Below are positions 1-5,378 of a stretch of DNA of 8,749 nt, in pieces (position 1 is the first letter of the stretch; each line of letters opens with the position of its first letter). The position numbers and the translations under genes were made by a program. This DNA is from Methanoregulaceae archaeon (GTDB taxonomy: Archaea > Halobacteriota > Methanomicrobia > Methanomicrobiales > Methanospirillaceae): the NCBI GenBank assembly GCA_013331415.1, contig DUGL01000137.1:1-8749 (forward strand), given 5' to 3'. The notes under the pieces are model-generated. The model made no database searches. It was not told the origin of the DNA and was given only the letters and a program-made list of their open reading frames with translations.

Positions 1-372
1 CTTTGCACCGTTCAGGGTCGCGTTCCACCAGGCAGCAACCCCGGGGGGTAAATCCGCAGCGCAGATAAAAAACCGCTGCTTCCCTTCCATCCTGTCCCGT
101 CCGCGGACAAACCGCGAGACCCGTGCTCCCCGGACCTGTTCTTCCGTTATCCTGATATCTGCCTCGATAACCCAGAACGGGATAAAGAACCGGGGCAGGC
201 CCTCCTGGCGCGTGAAGTCGGTGACCGAAACGGTGAGCGGGGCAAGGTCCCCGCCCTCAATATGCAGGTGCGTGTGGCAGGACCCGCACTCCACCACCCG
301 ATCCCGTTCTTTCATGGTGATTGGCGCCTGGCAGCGGATACAGCGGAGCGGTTTTGCATTCATCGTCATCAT
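1..372 (-). CDS. Zinc-ribbon protein D (3' end outside the window)
   Basis: Last visible gene of the leftward operon; the 124 codons seen run off the left edge. The N-terminus has a four-cysteine zinc ribbon: CIRC (C11, C14) and CGSC (C29, C32). About 30 residues later comes RFFIPFWVIEADI (residues 61-73), matching the P-F-W segment in gene B and the P-L-F segment in gene A. The start is taken at 372 because this ATG shares a base with the stop of gene C (TGATG) and GGAGG lies about 11 nt upstream (384-388 region). In-frame ATGs at 369 and 363 are alternatives. By analogy with A-C a membrane segment would be expected further on, but it is not in the window. Function unknown; the zinc ribbon may bind protein or nucleic acid (inference). 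Confidence 0.85.
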   Translation of the reverse strand, partial: MMTMNAKPLRCIRCQAPITMKERDRVVECGSCHTHLHIEGGDLAPLTVSVTDFTRQEGLPRFFIPFWVIEADIRITEEQVRGARVSRFVRGRDRMEGKQRFFICAADLPPGVAAWWNATLNGAK

Positions 373-1292
373 CACCACCCGAGCCCTCCCTGGACCAGGT
401 CGATGACCTTGTCCTTCGCAATATCCGGCAGTCGCCGCACGATACCCTTGAAACGCCCAATCACGGTCTTTTGCCGGGTGCGGGAGAGGTCATCCACGAC
501 AACCTCGGACCCGTACCGGAAGACGTCATAGGTCCAGGCAATCACGACCAGCCCGATGATCAGGGGGAATGCCGCGAGGAGGAGTCCCTCGATGTCGAAC
601 CCGACCGTGGGCAGGGTGACTGCAGACACCGCGATGAGCCCACCCCCGGCAACAGACCCTGCAGCCCCGGCCAGTCCCTGGTACAGGACGTCTCCGGGAG
701 CTCTCCCGGACACGACCGTCCCCCTGACACCATCGAGTACAGCCAGGTACCCCCTCCCCTTGTACCGGTACCTGACAACCCAGAAGGGATAGGCGAGCTG
801 CTGGAAGGAGCGGGGGCTCACCAGGGTCTTTTGGAAGGTGACCTTCTTCATCCTCGCCTCCTCCCGGGCTTCCCCGAACGCCTGGTCCGCAATCCCGTTC
901 CGTGCAGCGGTGTAGGCATCGGTTGCCGGGTCGAGCGGGGGGAGCGCCGGGATGTCCCCCGGGTCGTAGGGCTCCGTCTCCCTGACCGTGGTCTGGAGAA
1001 ACTCTATCCCGAGATCTCCCGGGTCGCAGCCGATATGGGTCCAGGTATACTCGCGATCAACACTTGCCGAGGAGTAATCCTTCTTGAAGAGGAGGGGGAT
1101 ATCCGGGTCCCATGCCGAACCGTTCCAGCGGAGCCAGTCACCGTCGAGGTCACTCATCCTCCAGAGGATCCCCTCCTTGTCTTTCACCGTCATTTTTTCA
1201 AGAGAATCCGAGAACTCCTTCGCACCCAGTTCCCCGGCATCCTTCTTCGCTTTCAGATCGGCATAGATCCGCTCGGCTTCCTGAAATTTCAT
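372..1292 (-). CDS. Two-TM membrane protein C with Trp-rich N-terminal module
   Basis: 306 residues, no zinc ribbon. Residues 1-35 form a charged helical hairpin (AERIYADLKAKKDAGEL...) resembling short oligomerisation modules. It is followed by LWRMSDLDGDWLRWNGSAWD (43-62), a Trp-rich motif of the W-x-I-x(4)-G-x-W-x(3)-G-x-W type that I associate with bacterial membrane proteins carrying the same downstream domain (recall, not searched). Residues 104-200 contain ETEPYDPGDI and YPFWVVRYRYKGRGYLAVLDG (168-188), paralogous to gene A residues 161-182. Two hydrophobic stretches (about 202-228 and 233-256) precede a basic C-terminal tail (about 270-306), probably cytoplasmic. Its ATG overlaps the stop of the small ORF 1289-1489 as ATGA, and its stop overlaps the start of gene D, so translation is probably coupled. 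Function unknown. Confidence 0.92.
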   Translation of the reverse strand: MKFQEAERIYADLKAKKDAGELGAKEFSDSLEKMTVKDKEGILWRMSDLDGDWLRWNGSAWDPDIPLLFKKDYSSASVDREYTWTHIGCDPGDLGIEFLQTTVRETEPYDPGDIPALPPLDPATDAYTAARNGIADQAFGEAREEARMKKVTFQKTLVSPRSFQQLAYPFWVVRYRYKGRGYLAVLDGVRGTVVSGRAPGDVLYQGLAGAAGSVAGGGLIAVSAVTLPTVGFDIEGLLLAAFPLIIGLVVIAWTYDVFRYGSEVVVDDLSRTRQKTVIGRFKGIVRRLPDIAKDKVIDLVQGGLGW

Positions 1293-1489
1293 GAGACCGC
1301 CCCCGGGCTACCCTGCAGCCGGGCAGGAGGAGGGGCAGATACCAGGAGTATTCTCAGTCCATCCCGCCACCCTTCCTCCTCGTTCTCCTGGCAGGACCGG
1401 GTATCCTTGAACGCCCCGGCATACTCGCGCATCCCCCCCCGTTCCAGGGTCCGCCCCTCATGCCGTTGTGTACTCGTGCCCGGGATCAT
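1289..1489 (-). CDS. Small hypothetical protein bridging genes B and C
   Basis: A 66-residue ORF exactly fills the gap between gene B and gene C. Its ATG overlaps the stop of B (ATGA, 1489-1486) and its TGA overlaps the ATG of C (ATGA, 1292-1289). GGGAG sits about 5 nt before its ATG. Third codon positions are clearly GC-biased, as in the neighbouring genes. The protein is polar (RMREYAGAFKDT-like centre, then QENEEEGWRDGLRILLVSAPPP), with one Cys and no predicted TM helix. I do not recognise it. The double four-base overlap is the main argument that it is translated. Alternatively it could be a chance open frame or the decayed tail of a larger gene. Confidence 0.55.
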   Translation of the reverse strand: MIPGTSTQRHEGRTLERGGMREYAGAFKDTRSCQENEEEGWRDGLRILLVSAPPPARLQGSPGAVS

Positions 1490-2412
1490 GATGCTCCCAC
1501 CCCCGTTGGTACGGCAGGGGACAGGGAGGGTGGCGGCGCTCCTATCCGCGTCCCGGAGAAGGGGACAAACGGCGGATTTTTCACCGATACGCGGGTGCTG
1601 TCGGGAGCAGATGGTACGACTGTCACCGTCTTGACAATAAACTCGTCCGCAGGATCATAGTCCCGGAGGGTCCAGTACCCCCCGTCACGGACCCAACGCC
1701 CGTGGACCTCGGCTCCATCCGGTGAACCGGGTTCAGACTCGGACCTGGCACTGAACGTGCCATCCGGCCGGATCTGCAGGGTGACCTGGCCGTACCCGGG
1801 GACAGACCCCCAGTCCCATTCTCCCGTGAGGTCGCAGTCCGGGTAAACAGGGGTCAGGATCCCCGATGCCATCACTGCGCCTCCAAGGACGACCGCACCG
1901 ATAACAAGGTACACGATCATGGCAGTGGAAAGACCACCAGTGACCGTCCCGGCAGCCGCAGCAACACCAACCGGGGCGGTTGCCGATCCTCCAGCCGATG
2001 CAGATGCCGGCACCCCGGTGGCATGGGTACTCCCGGACACCTTGTCAGCAACCTTTGGTGCGAGATCGACTGCCCGATCGATATCACGAAGCCCCTTCCG
2101 AAACCCGCAGGCAATGGCCTGGGCCCGGGCCGTCATCCGCCAGAAGGGGAGGTAGACCGGATATAACTCGGTTATCTCGGCATTCGCTGCGAGGTCGCGG
2201 GCTTTCCAGCCGTGCGCCAGCCACGCAGCGAATGCCTCCCGTGCGGCGGCCTCGTCAACCGAGAGCCGGACCATGACCCGTCGTGCGCCTTCCCCTCCGG
2301 TCACTATGCTTGCCGCACCGCATTGCGGGCAGAGGGCGAGATCCTCACCCTCCTCGACCGGGAGGATCCTGCCACAGTTCGGGCACGGTATCCCTGACTG
2401 GAATGTATCCAT
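1486..2412 (-). CDS. Zinc-ribbon membrane protein B with C-terminal beta-rich domain
   Basis: 308 residues from the ATG at 2412. It has a zinc ribbon CPNC (C10, C13) and CPQC (C28, C31). A family segment follows: AREAFAAWLAHGWKARDL (57-74) through ELYPVYLPFWRMTARA (82-97), the same layout as gene A and as D. A low-complexity Ala/Gly/Ser linker (128-160) leads to one TM helix (about 161-186). The rest, starting DLTGEWDWG (194-202) with VTLQIRPDGTF and GRWVRDGGYWTLRDYD, is beta-rich and lipocalin-like in feel, probably outside the membrane; the tail is Pro-rich. The start is set at 2412 because GAGGTG lies 7 nt upstream. A GTG at 2427 overlapping the stop of gene A is the alternative (313 aa). 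Function unknown. Confidence 0.9.
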   Translation of the reverse strand: MDTFQSGIPCPNCGRILPVEEGEDLALCPQCGAASIVTGGEGARRVMVRLSVDEAAAREAFAAWLAHGWKARDLAANAEITELYPVYLPFWRMTARAQAIACGFRKGLRDIDRAVDLAPKVADKVSGSTHATGVPASASAGGSATAPVGVAAAAGTVTGGLSTAMIVYLVIGAVVLGGAVMASGILTPVYPDCDLTGEWDWGSVPGYGQVTLQIRPDGTFSARSESEPGSPDGAEVHGRWVRDGGYWTLRDYDPADEFIVKTVTVVPSAPDSTRVSVKNPPFVPFSGTRIGAPPPSLSPAVPTGVGAS

Positions 2413-2423
2413 AGGAGAACACC

Positions 2424-3167
2424 TCACCTGACCTTTTCGAGCATAAAACCACCGATGAAAGCACCTGCAAACCCGGCAGCAAGGAGGAGATAGAGGAGCG
2501 GCGAGACCAGGATGCCCCCGGCTACCCCCGCGAAGCCCACGATGATCCCTGCACCCATCACCACGCCATACGGCCGGGACGATCGCACCGGGAATACTCC
2601 GGGGTAGACCTGTCCGGCAGACCCATCGATGACAACCAGGTAGGCATTACCCCCATACTCGTACGCAATCGTGGAGAGCGGGACATAGATAAGTGCCTGC
2701 TCTTTCAGCTCACCTGGCAGATCCGGGATGTACGTGGAGGGCGGGATGGTACTGTCAAGGACCTCTGCATCACCGGGATCAAAGCCCCGTTCCCAGGCCC
2801 TGAGGTCACCAGCAGGGAGACGTGGGCTGGAGAGCCCGGGGAGGGTGGATACCCGTGCAGGCCTGATCACCACGACATTTTTTCCCGCATCCAATGTCCT
2901 GAAGCGGAAGAGGGGGAAAAACTGGCGTGAAACGTCCTGTACGATCACGTTCTTCTCGAGATCTGCTGCCATCTCCGGCCCTGCAGCCCATCGCATGAAA
3001 ACCTCCCGGGCATCGCTCGCAGAGAGCATAAAGGGGAGGACAAAGACAGGGAGTGGTCCGCTGGTACCTGGAAACAGAAAACTTCCACAGTGCCCACAGC
3101 GTACAGGGAGATTATCCGTATCAGGGGCAATCGGGGCCCCACAGTGGGGACACTGCAGATCGTTCAT
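2424..3167 (-). CDS. Zinc-ribbon membrane protein A, first gene of operon
   Basis: 247 residues from the ATG at 3167; an ATG at 3176 would add three. There is a zinc ribbon CPHC (C6, C9) and CGHC (C24, C27). The N-terminal family segment is SDAREVFMRW (51-60) to FFPLFRFR (83-90). The C-terminal family segment ALIYVPLSTIAYEYGGNAYLVVIDGSAGQV lies at about 158-187, followed by two hydrophobic stretches (about 200-218 and 222-243) and a short tail. This is the most complete copy of the module set shared with B, C and D. The layout resembles zinc-ribbon membrane proteins also found in bacteria (YdjG-like, from recall). The start at 3167 is preferred because a box A lies centred 26-27 bp upstream with no Shine-Dalgarno, consistent with a leaderless mRNA. 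Function unknown. Confidence 0.9.
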   Translation of the reverse strand: MNDLQCPHCGAPIAPDTDNLPVRCGHCGSFLFPGTSGPLPVFVLPFMLSASDAREVFMRWAAGPEMAADLEKNVIVQDVSRQFFPLFRFRTLDAGKNVVVIRPARVSTLPGLSSPRLPAGDLRAWERGFDPGDAEVLDSTIPPSTYIPDLPGELKEQALIYVPLSTIAYEYGGNAYLVVIDGSAGQVYPGVFPVRSSRPYGVVMGAGIIVGFAGVAGGILVSPLLYLLLAAGFAGAFIGGFMLEKVR

Positions 3168-3187
3168 ACACTGCATTGAGGAGGAGA

Positions 3188-3198
3188 TGATATTTATG
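3188..3198 (-). promoter_or_regulatory. Box A (TATA) promoter of the zinc-ribbon operon
   Basis: On the minus strand the sequence reads GCATAAATATC, an AT-rich box A in GC-rich surroundings. Its centre (about 3193.5) is 26-27 bp from the ATG at 3167, the spacing expected between an archaeal TATA box and the transcription start. Initiation would therefore fall on or beside that ATG, giving a leaderless transcript. The bases between contain no anti-16S-complementary GGAGG on this strand. Confidence 0.6.
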
Positions 3199-3404
3199 CA
3201 TTCCCAGATTCATCGCGAACGGTATGCACCCTGCATGCTCGTGACCGTGTTCTGACCGATCCAACCGGGTTTGCGCGAAAGGAGGTTCGGTCACAGGGCG
3301 TTTCGCGGCCTGAACCCATTCCGGCGATGGATGATCGGGGTCACCGGGAGTAACGTTCATGTCATTCAGGGAGGTGAGCCAAAGAGAGGAGCAGAGATGG
3401 CCAT

Positions 3405-3728
3405 TCACTGCATTTTTCTGGATCGGAGCCCCTTATCAGTGCCAAAAGCGATGTCTCCTAACTCCTGGTGCAGCATGAGGAGCGACTCCACCATCTCCCG
3501 ATCTGCCCGGGACAGGGTGACCCATGCAACACCCGGCAGTTCCCCCCGGGTTTCCGCCGATGGTGAAACCAGAACATCCCTGTCGCCATTCAGGAAATAC
3601 TCCCGGGAGCAGGCGAATTGATCGAGAGCCTTTTCCAGGTCAGTGGTCTCGTTCCGACCGGGAAGGCGGGCGTTGATCCACTCCTTCACTCCCGCAATCC
3701 ACCGCTGCAGTACGCTGAGCGCCCCCAT
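3405..3728 (-). CDS. Hypothetical small soluble protein E
   Basis: 107 residues from the ATG at 3728 (GGGAGG lies 6 nt upstream; the adjacent ATG at 3731 is only 3 nt away). The N-terminus LSVLQRWIAGVKEWINARLPG is an amphipathic helix. The rest is mixed, charged and soluble, with FACSREYFLNGDRDVLVSP in the middle and a helical stretch REMVESLLMLHQELGDIAF near the C-terminus. No signal peptide, TM helix or metal-binding motif is seen. I do not recognise the family. Composition looks like real coding sequence, and the antisense frame lacks protein-like character. It has the same orientation as the zinc-ribbon operon, but 230 bp and a separate promoter lie between, so it is probably transcribed alone. 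Confidence 0.72.
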   Translation of the reverse strand: MGALSVLQRWIAGVKEWINARLPGRNETTDLEKALDQFACSREYFLNGDRDVLVSPSAETRGELPGVAWVTLSRADREMVESLLMLHQELGDIAFGTDKGLRSRKMQ

Positions 3729-3845
3729 CATCCGCCTCCCGGGGAAGCTTGCCCCGCAGCAGGGTAACAGCCAGTGCCCCCTTGCCTGGTGCCCCGCTCC
3801 TTCTCCCCATCCAGGATGGCATCGTTCTCCCCCCTCCCGTCAGGC

Positions 3846-3870
3846 TCCCGGATATCAGTGATGTCCGGGA
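3846..3870. repeat. 25-bp imperfect palindrome upstream of gene E
   Basis: The arms are TCCCGGATATCA (3846-3857) and TGATGTCCGGGA (3859-3870) around a single central G. Eleven of twelve positions pair, and the mismatch is T/C (a G-U pair in RNA). It lies about 40 bp downstream, on the minus strand, of an AT-rich stretch (3907-3924) that may be the promoter of gene E, so it would sit near the transcription start or in the leader. A dimeric repressor site is a reasonable reading; an RNA hairpin is the alternative. Confidence 0.5.
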
Positions 3871-3976
3871 ACGTATGTCGTGGTATGTCAGGAGTTTGTC
3901 GGATTGGTAAACAATAATTTGTATGAAGAATGTTCATCACCCTGGTGAACCTGCCAGCCGGAACATATCTGTCATA

Positions 3977-3988
3977 CCGGGTACCCGG
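3977..3988. repeat. 12-bp perfect palindrome just after gene F stop
   Basis: CCGGGTACCCGG is perfectly self-complementary and lies 3 bp beyond the stop codon of the minus-strand gene ending at 3992. No T-run follows on the minus strand, so it is not a classical terminator. It could be a 3' RNA structure or a protein-binding site, or chance in GC-rich DNA. Confidence 0.35.
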
Positions 3989-3991
3989 CGA

Positions 3992-4255
3992 TCATTCCCG
4001 CTCGATGCTCCCCCCGGCATCACGTATCGTCCGCTCGATAGTGTCCCTGAGCTCCGGGTTATAGAGAGCATTATCGAGCATGGGGAACCTGGCCACGAGC
4101 GGGATGGGTTTGAAGACCGCCCGTGGAGAATTGCCTCCCCTTACCGGTGTCCCGCCGGGCTCGATCACCTGCGTGCTGCCATCGTCCCACACCGCAAGAT
4201 TCCCGTATCCCTGTGCATCCCAGATCTTCCTGATAATGTCCTCAGTGGTGAGCAT
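3992..4255 (-). CDS. Hypothetical 87-residue protein F
   Basis: The protein begins MLTTEDIIRKIWDAQGYG and continues LAVWDDGSTQVIEPGGTPVRGG, with LVARFPMLDNALYNPELRDTIERTIRDAGG at the C-terminus. It is small and soluble, with no Cys-based motif, signal peptide or membrane helix. The N- and C-terminal parts are predicted helical and the middle is a Gly/Pro-rich turn region. I do not recognise the family. The ATG at 4255 is the first in the frame after a strong box A flanked by an inverted repeat, which supports it as a genuine, separately regulated gene. A weak AGGT lies about 8 nt before the ATG. Confidence 0.75.
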   Translation of the reverse strand: MLTTEDIIRKIWDAQGYGNLAVWDDGSTQVIEPGGTPVRGGNSPRAVFKPIPLVARFPMLDNALYNPELRDTIERTIRDAGGSIERE

Positions 4256-4278
4256 CTGATTTTACCTGCATACTAATA

Positions 4279-4305
4279 CCCGTCATGATATATGAGCATG
4301 ACGGG
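4279..4305 (-). promoter_or_regulatory. Inverted repeat flanking the TATA box of gene F
   Basis: Perfect 9-bp arms, CCCGTCATG (4279-4287) and CATGACGGG (4297-4305), flank a 9-bp AT-rich spacer (ATATATGAG on the plus strand, CTCATATAT on the minus). The spacer and its edge make a box A centred near 4290, about 35 bp before the ATG at 4255, so the leader would be around 9 nt. A dimer bound to both arms would cover the TATA box, the usual geometry of an archaeal repressor operator (inference). Confidence 0.6.
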
Positions 4306-4581
4306 AAAATTGGATCGCGGTGAGGGAGAGGCCACGGTGAAGCGTATCCAAAACCAAACATCCCTCGCAACGGAGGACCCCCTCTCATGGCACCGAATGG
4401 GTGGCCATACGGACCGCTGTCTCCATCCCGTCCAGGTCCACGGGACGGGGCAAGCCCGGAGGTGTTGAAGTATCTCCACGACCCCCGTGCTGTTCCTTAC
4501 CGCTCCTCGTATCGGTATCCAGGATGATAATTCTAGGCGGCATTCTTACCCCTTGCAGAGCCGGCACCGGCTTTTCCGCAT
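4306..4581. other. Intergenic stretch without a convincing gene
   Basis: Between the promoter of gene F and the promoter region of the LigD-type genes I see no gene I can defend. Short open frames exist: plus strand 4298-4468 (56 codons before the stop), plus strand 4401-4667, and minus strand 4543-4385 (52 residues, beginning MPPRIIILDTDT, with a weak AAGGGG upstream). None has recognisable content. The stretch may contain eroded coding sequence, given the truncated polymerase gene next to it, but no motif shows this. Confidence 0.4.
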
Positions 4582-4611
4582 ATTCCGACCTGATCTTTAT
4601 CAGGTCTGAAT
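4582..4611 (+). promoter_or_regulatory. Long palindrome with box A-like core before LigD-type genes
   Basis: The arms are ATTCCGACCTGAT (4582-4594) and ATCAGGTCTGAAT (4599-4611), thirteen positions with one mismatch, around the 4-nt centre CTTT. The core reads TCTTTATC, a weak box A whose expected start site (about 4624) lies 40 nt before the ATG at 4664. It could be an operator over the promoter of the polymerase remnant and phosphoesterase, or an RNA hairpin if transcription starts upstream. Confidence 0.5.
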
Positions 4612-4663
4612 GCAGGCATTTCACTGCAGGAATGATGACCGGAAAAGCGGAAGAGGATGCTCC

Positions 4664-4753
4664 ATGAGCAGAATCGGAAGGGTCGGGGTAAGCAACCTGG
4701 AGAAGGTGTTGTTCCCCGGCATCAGACTTACGAAAAAGGAGATCATCGAGGAA
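4664..4753 (+). pseudogene. Truncated LigD-type polymerase/primase gene (5' remnant)
   Basis: From the ATG at 4664, preceded by GGAAGAGGAT at suitable spacing, about 30 codons read MSRIGRVGVSNLEKVLFPG and then LTKKEIIEE. This matches the start of LigD polymerase (AEP primase) domains, where a strand is followed by N-x(2)-KVL(F/Y)P, a short turn, TK-x-(D/E)-(I/L) and usually YY. Right after KEIIEE the similarity stops. The expected YY helix and the rest of the roughly 270-300 residue domain, including the DxD metal-binding residues, are missing. The frame stays open through the next gene, but its product there is only the shifted reading of the phosphoesterase. The simplest reading is an internal deletion joining the 5' end of a pol gene to the region just before the phosphoesterase ATG. 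Confidence 0.72.
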
Positions 4754-4785
4754 GCATCGATCACCTGCAGAGGAAGAACAGAACC

Positions 4786-5238
4786 ATGGACCTGGATGCA
4801 TATCATACAAAGAGGAATTTTCATAAGACCCCTGAGCCTGAACCGTTGCCCGGGCATGAGTCAGAACACCCGCGTTTCGTGGTGCAGGAACACCGCGCCT
4901 CTACCCATCACTACGATCTGCGGCTCGAACGTGACGGGGTGCTTGCGTCATGGGCGGTTCCCAAGGGCATTCCCGAGAGCCCCGGGGTCCGGAACCTTGC
5001 CATCCGGACCGAGGACCATCCCCTCGGGTATGCGGATTTTGAAGGGACCATCCCCGAAGGCGAGTATGGTGCGGGGACGGTGCGAATATGGGACCGCGGT
5101 CTCTACGAACCGCTCACCTGGAGTGAGAACAAGATCGAGGTGGTTATGAAGGGAGAACGGATCAGCGGCAGGTACAAACTCATCAAATTTACCAAAGCGG
5201 GTGAGAAGGACTGGCTGGTGATAAAGAGCAGAGACTAA
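4786..5238 (+). CDS. LigD-type 3'-phosphoesterase (stand-alone PE domain)
   Basis: 150 residues from the ATG at 4786, which opens LDAYHTKRNFHKTPEP, the standard PE start. These enzymes are metal-dependent and trim 3'-ribonucleoside and 3'-phosphate ends in DNA, producing 3'-OH for ligation in end joining. Hallmark residues are present: QEHRAS (H36), HHYDLRLE (H42, D44, R46), SWAVPKG (K60), EDHPLGYADFEG (E76, H78, Y82), then IPEGEYGAGTVRIWDRG. They correspond to the catalytic His, Asp and Arg set described for Pseudomonas LigD PE, so the protein is probably active. A GAGGA lies 11 nt upstream (4770-4774). In-frame ATG at 4657 would add 43 residues that are only the shifted reading of the polymerase remnant, so it is rejected. 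The gene is full length for a free-standing archaeal PE. No ligase or Ku gene is in the window. Confidence 0.95.
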   Translation: MDLDAYHTKRNFHKTPEPEPLPGHESEHPRFVVQEHRASTHHYDLRLERDGVLASWAVPKGIPESPGVRNLAIRTEDHPLGYADFEGTIPEGEYGAGTVRIWDRGLYEPLTWSENKIEVVMKGERISGRYKLIKFTKAGEKDWLVIKSRD

Positions 5239-5335
5239 AAACATCCTGCCCTCTGCCGGCTCAACAATCCCGGTCTGAAATGAGTGATCCCTGTCCGCAA
5301 CAGCGAGGCACACGATACTGCTGACAAAGTTCGGG

Positions 5336-5378
5336 AAAAAGAGCGGGGTAAATGAGCTGGGGAAACTTATCTCCCCAG
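5336..5378 (-). terminator. Possible terminator of the TPR gene
   Basis: Arms CTGGGGA (5357-5363) and TCCCCAG (5372-5378) form a 7-bp stem with an 8-nt loop that includes the TPR stop codon on the minus strand. About 17 nt further in the minus direction is a five-T run (A5 at 5336-5340 on the plus strand). Archaeal termination depends mainly on T-runs, so this is suggestive only. No T-run is seen after the convergent phosphoesterase gene on the plus strand. Confidence 0.35.

Noticed and set aside
321..1634. A 437-codon plus-strand open frame antisense to genes C and the small ORF
   Set aside because: It is Pro/Arg/Ser-rich low-quality sequence with no domain. It arises from the GC-rich third positions of the minus-strand genes, which have clear domains and coupled starts.
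3253..3293. TGACCGA / TCGGTCA arms 27 bp apart upstream of the zinc-ribbon operon
   Set aside because: Short arms with a long spacer in GC-rich DNA; chance cannot be excluded.
3728..3940. Minus-strand 70-codon frame whose TGA overlaps the ATG at 3731 of gene E
   Set aside because: Its first third spans the AT-rich promoter-like region and the palindrome, with no domain. The ATGA overlap is probably chance, although the GC-biased latter half leaves a small doubt.
4385..4543. Minus-strand 52-residue frame beginning MPPRIIILDTDT
   Set aside because: Moderate codon bias and a weak AAGGGG upstream, but no recognised motif and no promoter. Too weak to call.
4401..4667. Plus-strand 88-codon frame ending in ATGA with the polymerase remnant start
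   Set aside because: No recognisable sequence, no good ribosome site, and it runs through the palindrome and box A at 4582-4611.
4657..4785. Upstream extension of the phosphoesterase by 43 residues
   Set aside because: That stretch is the polymerase remnant read in the wrong frame, and the family start (LDAYHTKRNF) fits the ATG at 4786.
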